This document shows, piece by piece, positions 17,568-27,840 of a stretch of DNA of 64,000 nucleotides. Numbering within the stretch: position 1 is the stretch's first letter; each line of letters begins with the position of its first letter. A model generated the notes under the pieces. The model saw nothing but the letters and a program-made list of their open reading frames with translations. It made no database searches and had not been told where the DNA came from. Source of the stretch: Verrucomicrobiota bacterium (GTDB lineage Bacteria; Verrucomicrobiota; Verrucomicrobiia; Verrucomicrobiales; Akkermansiaceae); assembly GCA_004294095.1 (NCBI GenBank), contig RDZR01000027.1:17248-81247 (forward strand), given 5' to 3'. A program made the translations under genes and the position numbers.

Positions 17568-18398
17568 CTAGGGAGTTCTACCCAAAGAGGGTGGCTTCAT
17601 GCCAGAATTTGCATATAGAATGTTCCGGATTGCTCCAAAAAGCCTGCGCGTAACGATGCTATGACTGCATAAAGCTCGTATCACATACACACCACCTTCG
17701 AGAGCGCCATGGCCTAAGTGGACATCTCCGCCGTGCAGGGCATTGAGCTCTTCACTCGGCCATTGAGTCACAAATTTTCCCGCGACAAAAATCGATAAAT
17801 AATGCGCGGCAGGATAGCGCAGTCGCAATGATTCAAGGCTGTGATTGCTTGGATCCAAATCATAGCGCTCACGAGCAGCGAGCAGCTCGCCCGAGTAAAC
17901 ATCCATTTCCCAACGTAACTTTTGATACGCAAACATCTCACCCATGGCCACGCGCCCGGGGGAGATCCACTCAAAAAACAATAACGATGCACTCGGGTGA
18001 AGATGGATTGCAGTGCTTTGATGGTAACTCGCACCGGCATGCGGAATAAATGGCTCCGGATTCCATTCCAATACCCCATTTTCACGCACTGCAAAGCGCT
18101 GGTGATTCGCGGCAGCTTTGCCAGATCTGCTAGAATAGACACGAGAAGCCGCGGGAGTCGATAAGCAAAGTCGCGCACCCTCGCGGACGGTGATGTCTAG
18201 ATCCACCCGATCTCCGTCAAAAAACCCTGCCGTCGGATTTACTAAGTTAAGCACCATTGCTCCCTGATCCACATGCCCCTTACCGATATGGATCGGCACG
18301 CAGAAGTCTTGCTGAGAAATATACGGTGTCCCATCAGCACGAGTAGAGCATTCTAAGTGAAGATGTCCACCGAGCGTGGTATTGGTTATGTGAGGCAT
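17568..18398 (-). CDS. ureD: urease accessory protein UreD/UreH
   Basis: UreD is the scaffold that binds apo-urease and recruits UreF and UreG for nickel insertion. The 276-residue product shows family segments: GAMVLNLVNPTAGFFDGDRVDLDITVREGARLCLSTPAASRVY (about 46-90), LEWNPEPFIPHAGASYHQ (about 105-122) and FEWISPGRVAMGE (about 135-148). It is last in the minus-strand urease operon, 18 bp after ureG. Placement at the 3' end rather than the 5' end of the cluster is a known variant. Confidence 0.93.
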   Translation of the reverse strand: MPHITNTTLGGHLHLECSTRADGTPYISQQDFCVPIHIGKGHVDQGAMVLNLVNPTAGFFDGDRVDLDITVREGARLCLSTPAASRVYSSRSGKAAANHQRFAVRENGVLEWNPEPFIPHAGASYHQSTAIHLHPSASLLFFEWISPGRVAMGEMFAYQKLRWEMDVYSGELLAARERYDLDPSNHSLESLRLRYPAAHYLSIFVAGKFVTQWPSEELNALHGGDVHLGHGALEGGVYVIRALCSHSIVTRRLFGAIRNILYANSGMKPPSLGRTP

Positions 18399-18416
18399 AG
18401 TCCGCTCATCTCATTT

Positions 18417-19043
18417 TTATACAAAAAGGTATTCGTGTTTCAACCATGCAAGAAGATCATCCTTTCCCTTTTCAGATTTCAGATCGGCAAATAGAAAAGG
18501 ACGAGCTCCCCGTTGAATCGCAGCATCATGCGCCATCACCTCCAGATCAGCACCGACGAAGGGAGCTAGCTCCGTTTTATTGATCAGCAGCAAATCACTC
18601 GTTCGAATCGCTGGCCCACCTTTCCGCGGGATTTTATCTCCCTCCGCGACGTCGATGACATAGATATAAGCATCGACAAGTTCGGGGGAAAAAGTTGCAG
18701 ATAGGTTATCGCCACCACTTTCGATCAAAATGAGCTTGAGATCTGGATGTGCGTTTTCGAGATCGGTCACCGCGGCCATGTTCATGCTGGTGTCATCGCG
18801 TATTGCCGTATGAGGACAGCCGCCCGTCTCCACGCCACGCACACGATCGGCAGGAAGCACGCCCTGGCGCAAAAGAAATTCAGCATCCTCGCGGGTGTAG
18901 ATGTCATTCGTAATCACAGCGAGCGAATACTCGTCCTTGAGCCACTGGCACAGGCGAAGGACGCACATGGTTTTGCCCGATCCTACTGGACCGCCAATAC
19001 CGAGACGAAAGGGACGTTTATCAGGAAATGAAGAGTCTTGCAT
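18417..19043 (-). CDS. ureG: urease accessory GTPase UreG
   Basis: SIMIBI-class GTPase that drives nickel delivery to urease. In 208 residues: P-loop GGPVGSGKT (about 17-25), the nickel-binding [11 protein letters not shown] motif (about 74-84), [15 protein letters not shown] (about 107-121) and the guanine-specificity motif NKTEL (about 154). Length and start are standard. The 5' end overlaps ureF by 23 bp. Confidence 0.97.
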   Translation of the reverse strand: MQDSSFPDKRPFRLGIGGPVGSGKTMCVLRLCQWLKDEYSLAVITNDIYTREDAEFLLRQGVLPADRVRGVETGGCPHTAIRDDTSMNMAAVTDLENAHPDLKLILIESGGDNLSATFSPELVDAYIYVIDVAEGDKIPRKGGPAIRTSDLLLINKTELAPFVGADLEVMAHDAAIQRGARPFLFADLKSEKGKDDLLAWLKHEYLFV

Positions 19044-19692
19044 GTGAGTGAGCGTGGCGGAGTGATGAGATTTCTAAAAGAGGATTAAACCATCCGTAAG
19101 GCTCAGAGAGTAGGTTCGCATCAATTTGATTTCCGAGTAAACAAAGGATGCGTCTTAAAATTTTCTGGCAAGCATTCTGGCCGATGCGGATCAGCTTCAT
19201 GGATGCCGCGATCAAACCTGCGATCGTCTGATACGCAAAGGCTCTAGCTGCATGCTCCAGAGGAACTCTTGAAAGCTCCATCGCAGTTACCACCAAATGA
19301 TGGCCTCTTGGCTGAATTTTCCAAAAACGGGTAATCCAATCTTCTTGCTCAAGTGTTTCTAGTAATTCGAGGCGCTGTGAGCCGATCCGCCGTGAGGCTT
19401 CTCTGGTCTCAGCTGGGATACGCCATGCATCAAGCTCTTGATCCAATGTAAGCAAAGCATCCGGATCACACTGCTGTGCAGCTCGATAAGCCTTTGCAAA
19501 CATGGGAACCTCAAAACAGAGCAGCGTGGGTAAAACTTGCCTCTCAAGAAAACTCTCTAACTCCGCAGCAGTGCTGACAACGCCCGAGTCCACCATTTCC
19601 TCCAAGCCAAATGAATGAGCATACGCACCTGAAGGGTAAGAGCTATCGTTTACCTGAAGCAGGCAAAGCATGGGATCGGACGCCATTTTCAT
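19021..19692 (-). CDS. ureF: urease accessory protein UreF
   Basis: UreF bridges UreD and UreG and gates GTP hydrolysis during urease activation. The 223-residue all-helical protein begins with the diagnostic [26 protein letters not shown] (about residues 12-37) and contains [42 protein letters not shown]-like helices in its C-terminal half. The start overlaps ureE's stop as ATGA. Confidence 0.94.
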   Translation of the reverse strand: MKMASDPMLCLLQVNDSSYPSGAYAHSFGLEEMVDSGVVSTAAELESFLERQVLPTLLCFEVPMFAKAYRAAQQCDPDALLTLDQELDAWRIPAETREASRRIGSQRLELLETLEQEDWITRFWKIQPRGHHLVVTAMELSRVPLEHAARAFAYQTIAGLIAASMKLIRIGQNACQKILRRILCLLGNQIDANLLSEPYGWFNPLLEISSLRHAHSHARLFIS

Positions 19693-20120
19693 GATGAATG
19701 TGGGACGGCTTTCATCGGCCTAAAAATCACTTCTGGCTCCGTAAATGACCAGCCCTCGCGCAACAAAAGATTCCGCATCGCATCATCATGCAGAACCAGA
19801 ATCGCATCATCGAGGATTTGTGCTGGCATATGCAGATTCCCCGTTTTCCACGCCACAAGCGCCGCATGTGCAGGATCAGAAAATGGCACGCGGAAGACAA
19901 TTTCTGGCAACTGGCGGACGATGTAGTCATTCCCATCCTGTTGAAAAATCACACAGCCATCCACCAAGCGTTCCTCTAAATCGAAGCCAAACTCAGCGCC
20001 ATCTTCAGCCAGAGCCCGCCAGCGTCGCTTGAGAAATTGCCTGCGTTCTGCGCGCAAATGAACTTGCTGCGCGGCAGGCAATTCAGATGTCTGGGCAAGC
20101 ATCCGTTGGATCAGGTGCAT
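19689..20120 (-). CDS. ureE: urease accessory nickel chaperone UreE
   Basis: The track ORF begins at 20255 inside ureC; I start at the ATG at 20120 (MHLIQRMLAQTSELPAAQQ), 13 bp after ureC, giving 143 residues. UreE binds nickel and hands it to UreG. Visible are LRAERRQFLKRRWRALAEDGAEFGFDLEERLVDG (N-terminal domain) and YIVRQLPEIVFRV...AWKTGNLHMPAQILDDAILVLHDDAM, where NLHM carries the conserved interface histidine. The His-rich C-terminal tail of Klebsiella UreE is absent; the protein ends PHSS. Confidence 0.93.
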   Translation of the reverse strand: MHLIQRMLAQTSELPAAQQVHLRAERRQFLKRRWRALAEDGAEFGFDLEERLVDGCVIFQQDGNDYIVRQLPEIVFRVPFSDPAHAALVAWKTGNLHMPAQILDDAILVLHDDAMRNLLLREGWSFTEPEVIFRPMKAVPHSS

Positions 20121-20133
20121 TCTAGCAGATTTT

Positions 20134-21855
20134 TTAGAAAAGGAAATATCTCTGAGCCATGGGTAACTCAGAGAGCGGCTCGCAGCGGAGCTCCCGACCA
20201 TCGGCTGTGACGGTGTATGTGTCCGGATCCACGGTGATGACTGGCATCGCATCATTGAACGGAAGATCGGCCTTCGTGATAGAGCGGCAATTTTTTACAG
20301 CGACGAGGCGCTTGCCAAGATGAAGATCTACTAGGTTTCCCGTTGCTAAAGAAGCAGCACTCACAAAAGTCACTGAGGTAGCTCCAATGGCTTTTCCAAA
20401 AGCTCCGAACTGTGGCCGATACATCGTGGGCTGAGGAGTGGGAATCGATGCATTTGGATCTCCCATATTGGCCCATGCGATCAATCCACCCTTCAAAATC
20501 GTTTCGGGTTTCACTCCAAAAAATGCCGGCTTCCAAATCACAATGTCTGCGAGTTTTCCCACCTCAATCGAGCCAACCTCATGCGCGATGCCATGGGTCA
20601 CCGCAGGGCAAATCGTGTATTTTGCAACATAACGCAACGCGCGAAAATTGTCGGCAGCTGAATGGCTAGGTCCCTCCAGCTTGCCAAACTGGACTTTCAT
20701 CTTATGCGCCGTCTGCCAAGTGCGTGTGATCGTCTCACCAATTCTTCCCATCGCTTGGGAGTCGGATGAAGTCATCGAGATCGCCCCTAAGTCTTGCAAA
20801 ATATCTTCTGCCGCAATCGTCTCTGGGCGGATACGGCTCTCTGCAAAAGCCACATCTTCTGGAATCCGCGAGTCCAAATGATGACATACCATGAGCATGT
20901 CTAAATGTTCATCAATGGTGTTGGAAGTGAAAGGACGCGTGGGATTGGTAGATGAAGGCAGGACATTTGGCTCGCCGCATACACGAATGATGTCAGGAGC
21001 ATGTCCACCGCCAGCACCCTCAGAGTGATAAGTATGGATCGTCCGGCCTTTAAATGCCGCAAGAGTGCTTTCCAAGAAACCTGCCTCATTGAGCGTATCC
21101 GTGTGGATGGCCACTTGCACATCAAACTCATCCGCTACGCCCAAGCACGTATTGATCGCCGCAGGAGTCGTGCCCCAATCCTCATGCAACTTAAGGCCAA
21201 TGGCTCCAGCGAGGACTTGCTCACGAAGCGGCTCTGGCGACGAGCAATTCCCTTTTCCAAGAAATCCAATATTCACCGGAAAAGCCTCTGCCGCTTCTAA
21301 CATGCGGTGGATGTTCCATTTTCCCGGCGTGCACGTCGTCGCATACGTTCCATGGCTCGGCCCAGTGCCGCCGCCAATCAGTGTGGTGATCCCCGCGGCT
21401 ATCGCATGCTCGATTTGCTGAGGACAAATAAAATGGATATGACTATCGATGCCACCTGCCGTGACAATACATCCCTCACCCGCGATGATATCCGTAGCAG
21501 CTCCTATGATCATCGTTATTCCATCTTGAAGCAATGGGTTACCCGCGTGCCCAATTCCAATAATGCGGCCGTGCTTGATGCCGATGTCAGCCTTAATCAC
21601 ACCATGTGCCGCATCTAAAATCACCGCATTGGTAATCACGAGATCCGGAACTTCCTCATCCAGCGCAAGCGGCGACTGCGCCATGCCATCGCGGATCACT
21701 TTGCCACCCCCGAATTTCACTTCATTTCCATATCCCCCACCTTCCACCACCAAATCCCTCTCCACCTCGATAAAAAGTTCCGTATCTGCAAGACGGATCC
21801 GATCCCCGACCGTAGGACCGTAAGTAGCAGCGTAATTGGCGCGTGATTGTTTCAT
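20134..21855 (-). CDS. ureC: urease subunit alpha (catalytic)
   Basis: Hydrolyses urea to ammonia and carbamate at a di-nickel site. The 573-residue product is full length. Nickel ligands and active-site elements are visible: [12 protein letters not shown] (HxH, about residues 133-144), the carbamylated lysine in [12 protein letters not shown] (about 220), IHTDTLNE (about 250), [15 protein letters not shown] (about 275-290), the flap [22 protein letters not shown] (about 320-340) and [11 protein letters not shown] (about 362). It ends normally in QRYFLF. Confidence 0.98.
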   Translation of the reverse strand: MKQSRANYAATYGPTVGDRIRLADTELFIEVERDLVVEGGGYGNEVKFGGGKVIRDGMAQSPLALDEEVPDLVITNAVILDAAHGVIKADIGIKHGRIIGIGHAGNPLLQDGITMIIGAATDIIAGEGCIVTAGGIDSHIHFICPQQIEHAIAAGITTLIGGGTGPSHGTYATTCTPGKWNIHRMLEAAEAFPVNIGFLGKGNCSSPEPLREQVLAGAIGLKLHEDWGTTPAAINTCLGVADEFDVQVAIHTDTLNEAGFLESTLAAFKGRTIHTYHSEGAGGGHAPDIIRVCGEPNVLPSSTNPTRPFTSNTIDEHLDMLMVCHHLDSRIPEDVAFAESRIRPETIAAEDILQDLGAISMTSSDSQAMGRIGETITRTWQTAHKMKVQFGKLEGPSHSAADNFRALRYVAKYTICPAVTHGIAHEVGSIEVGKLADIVIWKPAFFGVKPETILKGGLIAWANMGDPNASIPTPQPTMYRPQFGAFGKAIGATSVTFVSAASLATGNLVDLHLGKRLVAVKNCRSITKADLPFNDAMPVITVDPDTYTVTADGRELRCEPLSELPMAQRYFLF

Positions 21856-21887
21856 GAAATAAGAAATTTTTTAGCCGTAAACTCAGA

Positions 21888-22214
21888 TCACGCCAGCGAG
21901 CCATCAATCGGACCATTCACGAGATCATTAAAGCCATAAATTTCGCGCTTACCCGCAAAAGCGACAAGAGGCACCTCTCGGGTATCCCCCGGTTCAAAGC
22001 GCACAGCTGTGCCCGCCGCAATGTCAAGCCGGTATCCATGAGCCGCCGCGCGATCAAACGAAAGCGCTTCATTCGCCTCCGCAAAATGGAAATGGCTGCC
22101 TACTTGGATTGGGCGGTCCCCTGTGTTGGAAACAGCGAGCGCACATTTTGCATAGCCCACATTCAATTCATGGTCAGCAGCACCTGAGAGCGGAATGATT
22201 TCGCCAGGAATCAT
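21888..22214 (-). CDS. ureB: urease subunit beta
   Basis: Small structural subunit of the urease trimer. The 108-residue sequence starts [18 protein letters not shown] and contains [57 protein letters not shown], the family core. It is separate from ureA and overlaps it by 4 bp. Confidence 0.97.
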   Translation of the reverse strand: MIPGEIIPLSGAADHELNVGYAKCALAVSNTGDRPIQVGSHFHFAEANEALSFDRAAAHGYRLDIAAGTAVRFEPGDTREVPLVAFAGKREIYGFNDLVNGPIDGSLA

Positions 22215-22513
22215 CGGATTGGATTGTGGACAGTTACAAGTTTCGTTCCATCAGGGAAAGTAGCCTCCACCTGCACATCATGAATCATTTCCGCCACTCC
22301 AGACATCACCTGATCTCGCGTGACATAAGTAGCACCTAAGCTCATCAGCTCCGCCACAGACACACCATCGCGCGCGGCTTCTAACAGTTCAGCAGTAATC
22401 AATGCCACAGATTCCGGATAATTGAGCTTCAATCCACGATCGCGTCTTCGCCGAGCAAGATCTCCCGCTACCACAATCAACAGCTTCTCTTGCTCACGAG
22501 GTGAAAGGTGCAT
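22211..22513 (-). CDS. ureA: urease subunit gamma
   Basis: A 100-residue structural subunit with the classical [39 protein letters not shown] opening and [33 protein letters not shown] ending. It is the first canonical gene of the urease operon, 6 bp after the small membrane protein gene. Confidence 0.98.
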   Translation of the reverse strand: MHLSPREQEKLLIVVAGDLARRRRDRGLKLNYPESVALITAELLEAARDGVSVAELMSLGATYVTRDQVMSGVAEMIHDVQVEATFPDGTKLVTVHNPIR

Positions 22514-22519
22514 AATGAC

Positions 22520-22804
22520 TTAAAATGCAGCAATGATCGCCAATGAACCTCCAAAGGCGATCGCGGCTCCAATGCGAACGGCACGACGGCGATTTCCCAC
22601 AAAAAGAATCAAAGCCAGAGCGGCAATCATCGCCAAACTGATCTCAAACCAACCGTGTAAATGGAACCAATCTGCGCGAAAAGAATCGAACTCATCTTCT
22701 TCACCCGACGGGTGGTAATGGCCCGGATGTGCCCAAGTGCAAAGCTGAGAGCAAAAAAATAGGACCAAAGCAGAAAAAACCTGCTTAAATAGAATCATTT
22801 TCAT
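22520..22804 (-). CDS. small His-rich membrane protein at the head of the urease operon
   Basis: Not a standard urease protein. I prefer the start at 22804 (MKMILFKQVFSALVLFFCSQLCTWA), which gives a clean signal peptide; the track's 22822 start adds MLLIYP. After cleavage the mature protein begins HPGHYHPSGEEDEFD, a potential metal-binding histidine/acidic segment, followed by WFHLHGWFEISLAMIAALALILFVG and a second membrane helix at the C-terminus. The His motif resembles the start of HupE/UreJ nickel permeases, but the protein is far too short for one. Its stop is 6 bp before ureA, so it is almost certainly co-transcribed. A nickel-related role is an inference from position and composition. 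Confidence 0.7.
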   Translation of the reverse strand: MKMILFKQVFSALVLFFCSQLCTWAHPGHYHPSGEEDEFDSFRADWFHLHGWFEISLAMIAALALILFVGNRRRAVRIGAAIAFGGSLAIIAAF

Positions 22805-22822
22805 CGGATAAATGAGAAGCAT

Positions 22823-23192
22823 TGATTATGCCATCTAGCAATAAAGAAAATGACTAGCAGCCATGCTCCAGCACGGAGTCACGCCGTAGCTTTGGCGAAG
22901 CTAAAAGCCACCAACGAGAGATGAAGCGGGGTAACGTCCTCGGAGCATAACGGCGGGAAGATGGAACGGCCGAGACCATTCGCTGCGTCGATGGATTCTT
23001 GGGGCCAACGATGTGACGTTTGCACCATGGTGCCCAAACTCAAGGTGAGTTTCCAATTTCGCATCTTATGCGAAGTGAGGCGATCTCATTTTCATAGTTG
23101 CAGCGAATGCATGCGATAGCGTTCATCGCGCCCTGAAAACATTTGCAGATAAAAGTTGCTCGTCCCTAAGAAATTCCGAATGTAACGTAGTG
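22823..23192. other. structured intergenic region between the urease operon and the CotH gene
   Basis: About 370 bp without a supported gene. It holds three compact inverted repeats: TAGCTT-N5-AAGCTA (22887-22903), the perfect 12-bp palindrome GCACCATGGTGC (23022-23033), and TTCGCAT-CTT-ATGCGAA (23058-23074). The 61-residue minus-strand ORF here looks like low-complexity readthrough. Hairpins of the first kind often mark dispersed intergenic repeats; a genome search with 22861-23080 would show whether this one is repeated. Confidence 0.4.
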
Positions 23193-26100
23193 ATGTCTTC
23201 CTTGAGCCGCCTGCTACTTGCCACCAGTATGCTCACCGTCGCCTTGGGATACAAGCAGGCTCTGTTTGCAGAACCTATCATCTCAGAGTTTTTGGCTAGC
23301 AATAGCGGAGGCCTGCGCGATGAGGATGGCAGCGCACCGGATTGGATCGAGTTACACAATCCCCAGGAATCATCCATATCACTCGATGGCTGGCACCTCA
23401 CGGACAATGCGGCGCAGCTCACCAAATGGCGCATTCCTGCGGTCACCATACCGGCCGGAGGCTACCTCGTGATTTTTGCATCGAGCAAAAATCGTGTTAA
23501 CCCTGCGGCCACACTCCACACCAATTTTTCACTTGCCACCGGTGGAGAATACCTTGCTTTGGTCAAACCAGATGGGGTGACGATCACTTCAGAGTTTGCT
23601 CCCGCATTTCCGCCGCAGGTGGAAAATATCTCCTACGGCATCACACAGCCATCCAATCAAGTGGTGTTGCTCGAGCAAGGCTCACCTGCTCGGGGCATAG
23701 TGCCTACGATTGCCTTTGCCGCTAGTGAAGGAAATGCTTGGCGTGAACGCATTTATGACGATTCCGCATGGCTTAGCGGCACGCTAGGGCTCGGTTACAA
23801 TTTCGCGAGCCAAGTCGGATTGGATGTTGGTGGGATGCGCAATGTTAATACGAGTGCCTACCTACGCGCGGCCTTCACTTTAACTTCCCTCGATGGGATT
23901 CTGAGTCTCAATCTATCACACCTTCATGATGATGGTTTTGCCCTTTGGCTCAATGGCACCCCAGTTGGTTCAGCACTCGCACCGGCAAGTCTATCTTGGA
24001 ATTCACGAGCGACAGCCGCCAATAACATGCCTCAAGCACCAAGCAAGATTGATCTCACCTCATATCGGGGCAATCTAGTTATCGGGGAAAATGTGCTCGC
24101 GATCCATGGCCTCAATGCGGCACTCAACAGCAGTGACCTTTTGCAACTACCGACTCTTACCGCCACCCTCGCGAATGTTGCGGAGCCTGCTAAAATCGGT
24201 TATTTTGCCAAATCAACACCCGGCGGGCGCAATCTAAGTGCTGATGGGCTGATCCTGCTTGAAAAAGTGACGATCACACCGGAAGGGGGGACATTCAGCA
24301 GCTCGCGGCTTGTTTCGCTATCCGGTGCTAACGCCGCCCTCGGCCAAAAAATCCGTTATCGACTCATCTCGCCAAGTTCAAGTGGTGCGTTCCCGACACC
24401 GCCCACTGCGTCCTCACCCATCTACACCAGCTCAATCACGATTTCTTCGAGTCAAATCTTAGTCGCAGCTGTTTTCAACTCAGGGGATACACTGCGGGGT
24501 TTGCCAGCATCTTCCCAATACCTGCAATTAAACACGGCCGGTGCCGCCCAAAGTGACAATTTCACGTCACAGCTGCCGATCACCGTCCTTGATTTGCATG
24601 GCATGGGCTCTTTGGTGGATACCGATATCTATAGTCCCTCGTGGACCCACCAGTTTTTGCCCAGCGCGGGACCTGCCACCCTACTTTCGTCCCCCGCGCT
24701 CACCACTCGCTCTGAGATTCGCATCCGCGGGTCCTCATCTGCGTTTTTTCCAAAGAAGAGCTACAATCTTGAGATTCACGACCAACGTGGTGATTCCACC
24801 CGTGTTTCGCTGCTTGGCATGCCCGCGAATGATGATTGGGCATTGATTGGGGCTTACTTTTTCGACCATAGCCACATCCGCAACTCATTGATCTACGAGC
24901 TCAGCCGCCGCATCGGACGCTATGCACCGCGCACCCAACCGACCGAAATTTTCACAAACCGCAATGGCGGACAACTTGATATGGATGACTACGCTGGCAT
25001 TTACCACATCACTGAGCGCATTCAAACCGGAGCACAGCGAGTAGCGATTTCTCCACTGACTATTTACGATCTCACAGAGCCAAACATCTCCGGCGGATAT
25101 ATATTGAAAATTGATCGCAGCGATCCAGACGAATTTTCTTGGCGAACAAACGCAGGGTATCCGCTACTTGATCTCGCTGAGGTGGTAGTGCACTCGCCGA
25201 AACTCGACGATCTTGCCCCAGCGCAACGCACTTACATTCGCAACTATGTGCAACAAATGGAGAATGCGCTTTTTAGCGACTACTTTCTCGGATTCTCAAC
25301 CCGTAACTACTTGAATTTCATCGATCGAGCATCATGGGTGGACCACCACATTCTCAATGTGCTTGCGAAAAATGTGGATGCGTTGCGACTCAGCGGGTAT
25401 TTCCATAAAAACCGTGGTGGCAAAATCATTGCTGGGCCAATCTGGGACTTTGATCGCTCTTTCGGTTCTTCCGATGACCGCGGTTTGGATCCTATAGGAT
25501 GGAATGGCTCGCGAGACAGCACTAACTATTGGAACCACGAATGGTGGGGGCTCATCAGCGCAGATCCGGACTTCCGGCAAGCGTGGATCGACCGTTGGCA
25601 AAGTCTGCGTGAATCGACTTTTGCGACAGCGGAAATGCACTCTCTCATCGATCAGCTAGCCAACCAAATTGGAGCCGCCGCTGCCAACCGTGATGCAGAA
25701 AAGTGGAGCCCAGATGCCTCTCCTCCCATTGACTATGCGGGTGAAATTGCTCACCTAAAAAATTGGCTCACCAGCCGCGCAGCGTGGATTGATCTCCAGT
25801 TTGTGCCGCCGCCCAGAGTCACAAGCCCCACTCCCACGTCACGCATTCTCCATCCCAACGCTGGCCAAACGGTTTACTTCACCACTGACGGCACCGACCC
25901 GAGACGCTCCGGTGGAGACGTCGCTCGCGGTGTTTACTCCACCACCACACCAGTCCGCTTCGACGGCGCGGCCAATGTCATTGCACGCACCAAGATAGAT
26001 GGCACTGCGGCATTTCCCAGCACTCTCTGGAGCAGCGCTCGCCAAGTCCAAGTGGCGGCTGCTCCTGGCTATGCAGGATGGGTGGCCGCTCGCCTCCCCG

Positions 26101-26477
26101 AGGCCACAATCGAGGATCAAGCACCTACCGCAGATCCAGATGGAGATTCTTTGCCAAATTTCATTGAATATGCACTCGATCAAAATCCAAACAGCGCGAG
26201 CCCTTTGCCAGACCCATTGCTCAAGCCCGTCATCATCGAGCAAGGCTCACAAAAATTTCTGGATTTCACCTACCTCCGGCGCTTAGACCGCCTCGATGTA
26301 TCGCTGCATGTTGAAGTCAGCAAAAACTTGGGTGCACCTCCGCTTTCCACATGGGCTCGCCTTGATGACACTCTGGTATCCAGCCAAGGAATCATCGAAA
26401 CGCGTAAGGTGCGAATCCCCATCGCAGCCGATAGCCCCCAACTTTTCATCCGGGTTAGCGCCTCTGAAGAACCGTAA
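23193..26477 (+). CDS. secreted CotH-kinase-domain protein with lamin-tail domain
   Basis: I use the ATG at 23193; the track counts the GTG just before it. The product of about 1094 residues has a signal peptide (LLLATSMLTVALGYKQALFA). A lamin-tail domain follows (IISEFLASNSGGLRDEDGSAPDWIELHNP...GWHLTDNA, about 28-120), then a beta-sandwich region and a CotH kinase domain (about 450-850). CotH landmarks are KKSYNLEI, DWALIGAYFFDHSHIRNSLIYELSRRIG, DYAGIYHITERIQ, YILKIDRS and GGKIIAGPIWDFDRSFG. Near 890-930 a chitobiase-like segment (GQTVYFTTDGTDPR) appears, and the C-terminus has DPDGDSLPNFIEYALDQNPN. Bacterial CotH proteins are atypical secreted protein kinases. This gene faces the VTC-DUF4956 group, with which CotH genes often associate. 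Confidence 0.87.
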   Translation: MSSLSRLLLATSMLTVALGYKQALFAEPIISEFLASNSGGLRDEDGSAPDWIELHNPQESSISLDGWHLTDNAAQLTKWRIPAVTIPAGGYLVIFASSKNRVNPAATLHTNFSLATGGEYLALVKPDGVTITSEFAPAFPPQVENISYGITQPSNQVVLLEQGSPARGIVPTIAFAASEGNAWRERIYDDSAWLSGTLGLGYNFASQVGLDVGGMRNVNTSAYLRAAFTLTSLDGILSLNLSHLHDDGFALWLNGTPVGSALAPASLSWNSRATAANNMPQAPSKIDLTSYRGNLVIGENVLAIHGLNAALNSSDLLQLPTLTATLANVAEPAKIGYFAKSTPGGRNLSADGLILLEKVTITPEGGTFSSSRLVSLSGANAALGQKIRYRLISPSSSGAFPTPPTASSPIYTSSITISSSQILVAAVFNSGDTLRGLPASSQYLQLNTAGAAQSDNFTSQLPITVLDLHGMGSLVDTDIYSPSWTHQFLPSAGPATLLSSPALTTRSEIRIRGSSSAFFPKKSYNLEIHDQRGDSTRVSLLGMPANDDWALIGAYFFDHSHIRNSLIYELSRRIGRYAPRTQPTEIFTNRNGGQLDMDDYAGIYHITERIQTGAQRVAISPLTIYDLTEPNISGGYILKIDRSDPDEFSWRTNAGYPLLDLAEVVVHSPKLDDLAPAQRTYIRNYVQQMENALFSDYFLGFSTRNYLNFIDRASWVDHHILNVLAKNVDALRLSGYFHKNRGGKIIAGPIWDFDRSFGSSDDRGLDPIGWNGSRDSTNYWNHEWWGLISADPDFRQAWIDRWQSLRESTFATAEMHSLIDQLANQIGAAAANRDAEKWSPDASPPIDYAGEIAHLKNWLTSRAAWIDLQFVPPPRVTSPTPTSRILHPNAGQTVYFTTDGTDPRRSGGDVARGVYSTTTPVRFDGAANVIARTKIDGTAAFPSTLWSSARQVQVAAAPGYAGWVAARLPEATIEDQAPTADPDGDSLPNFIEYALDQNPNSASPLPDPLLKPVIIEQGSQKFLDFTYLRRLDRLDVSLHVEVSKNLGAPPLSTWARLDDTLVSSQGIIETRKVRIPIAADSPQLFIRVSASEEP

Positions 26478-26542
26478 TTACTGAAAAAAGTGGCTTCGGG
26501 AGTCGATGGCTTACAAAGAGCTGGGAAATCCCGAATCCATTT

Positions 26543-27694
26543 TCAGATCTCTCGCATCATCCCCGCCATCGATTTCGTCATGAGTTTCCGAAACAACGGC
26601 AGCCTTTGCGAAATTCTGAACCCCACATGCCGAAGTGGAGCGATCCACTCGTAATCGGATTGAAATACCGGAGTCAGCCAGCGCGTCGCCAGTTGATAAT
26701 ACCGCAATACTGGCCCGCGCCGCCGCGAGTATTCCGGCGGTGCTTGAGAAACTGGAAATTCGGCCAAGCAAGCGGCCAGACATGAAGCATCCGCGAGAGC
26801 GAGATTCACCCCTTGCCCAAGTTGTGGACTCATCGCATGCCCGGCATCTCCCAAAAATACCAACCTCTCCCGATGCCAACGCCACATACTCACGTCCCCA
26901 TAGCGAGCGGTAATCACCTGCTCCCAGTCCTCAATTTGCCCCAAAAACTTCTCGGCTAAAGGACATAGTTCCAAAATTTGATCCTTCCATTTTCCCAATG
27001 GCTGGCTGCGAATGGACTCGTCATCGGAAATGCGCACACTCCAAAAAAGACTCAGCAATTCATCATTTCCACCTAGCTCCCGACCTGTCGGCAAAAAGCC
27101 AGCTAACTGCCGCGTGCCATTCACGATTTGGTGCAAATCATGAGAAGGAAATACTCCATTATTTTTCCCGATAAACCAATGCGCACCCCAGCCATAGCCA
27201 CGATCATACCCACTTCCTAATAGAACTCGACGCATCGCTGAGCGTGCTCCATCCGCCACTAAAAGCAGGTCAAAGCGCTCTCCCGCCACCTCCCAAGCAT
27301 CTGGAAGCTTCCGCGTATTTTCCACCCTCGTCCCCCAACGGATCTCCACTCCTTCCTTCGTCGCCAGCTCGATGAGTGACTCAATCAACACAGGCCGATG
27401 CAAGCCAGCGCCGAAGATGTCGCTTCCGAGCTCCTCATACCGAAGCTCCATCAAATCCTTTCCGCTCTTCTCGATCACATGCAAGCGCCGGATCCGCGAT
27501 GCATGTGAAATGACTTTTTCGTAAATCCCCAAATCCCTGAGCACGCTCATCCCACTCGGTTGCATCAAAAAGCCAGCACCGACCGCACGGCACTCCTGCG
27601 CTTGCTCAAACAAAACAACCTCATGGCCCGCCCGATTCAATAAAATGGCCACCGCCGCTCCAGCTGCCCCGCAACCGACGACTCCGACACGCAT
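26543..27694 (-). CDS. FAD-dependent monooxygenase (UbiH/PHBH-like)
   Basis: The track start at 27709 is a GTG; the ATG at 27694 (MRVGVVGCGAAGAAVAILLNRAGHEVVLFEQ) begins exactly at the Rossmann fold and gives 383 residues. The three flavin motifs of group A monooxygenases are present: GCGAAG at the N-terminus, the LLVADGARSAMRRVL (DG) motif near 150, and VFLGDAGHAMSPQLGQGVNLALADA (GD) near 280. Such enzymes hydroxylate aromatic or polyketide substrates with NAD(P)H and oxygen. The substrate is unknown. It lies between the CotH gene (convergent) and the pseudopilin gene (same strand, 146 bp upstream). Confidence 0.87.
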   Translation of the reverse strand: MRVGVVGCGAAGAAVAILLNRAGHEVVLFEQAQECRAVGAGFLMQPSGMSVLRDLGIYEKVISHASRIRRLHVIEKSGKDLMELRYEELGSDIFGAGLHRPVLIESLIELATKEGVEIRWGTRVENTRKLPDAWEVAGERFDLLLVADGARSAMRRVLLGSGYDRGYGWGAHWFIGKNNGVFPSHDLHQIVNGTRQLAGFLPTGRELGGNDELLSLFWSVRISDDESIRSQPLGKWKDQILELCPLAEKFLGQIEDWEQVITARYGDVSMWRWHRERLVFLGDAGHAMSPQLGQGVNLALADASCLAACLAEFPVSQAPPEYSRRRGPVLRYYQLATRWLTPVFQSDYEWIAPLRHVGFRISQRLPLFRKLMTKSMAGMMREI

Positions 27695-27840
27695 TCCTTT
27701 TCGTCGCACACGACCTTTTCTCTGCGCAGTCCCGAAAAGTCAATAGACGCCGCTTCCAAATTTAGATTAAAAATGACTGAACGACAAAGTGCAGCCGCCC
27801 AATCATGGCACGGCTCGCCGCGGCGACCGCCGGTGTCCCC

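Noticed and set aside
20120-20255. Longer UreE N-terminus as in the ORF track
   Set aside because: The extra 45 residues are antisense-independent overlap with ureC and carry no UreE features; the ATG at 20120 fits the family.
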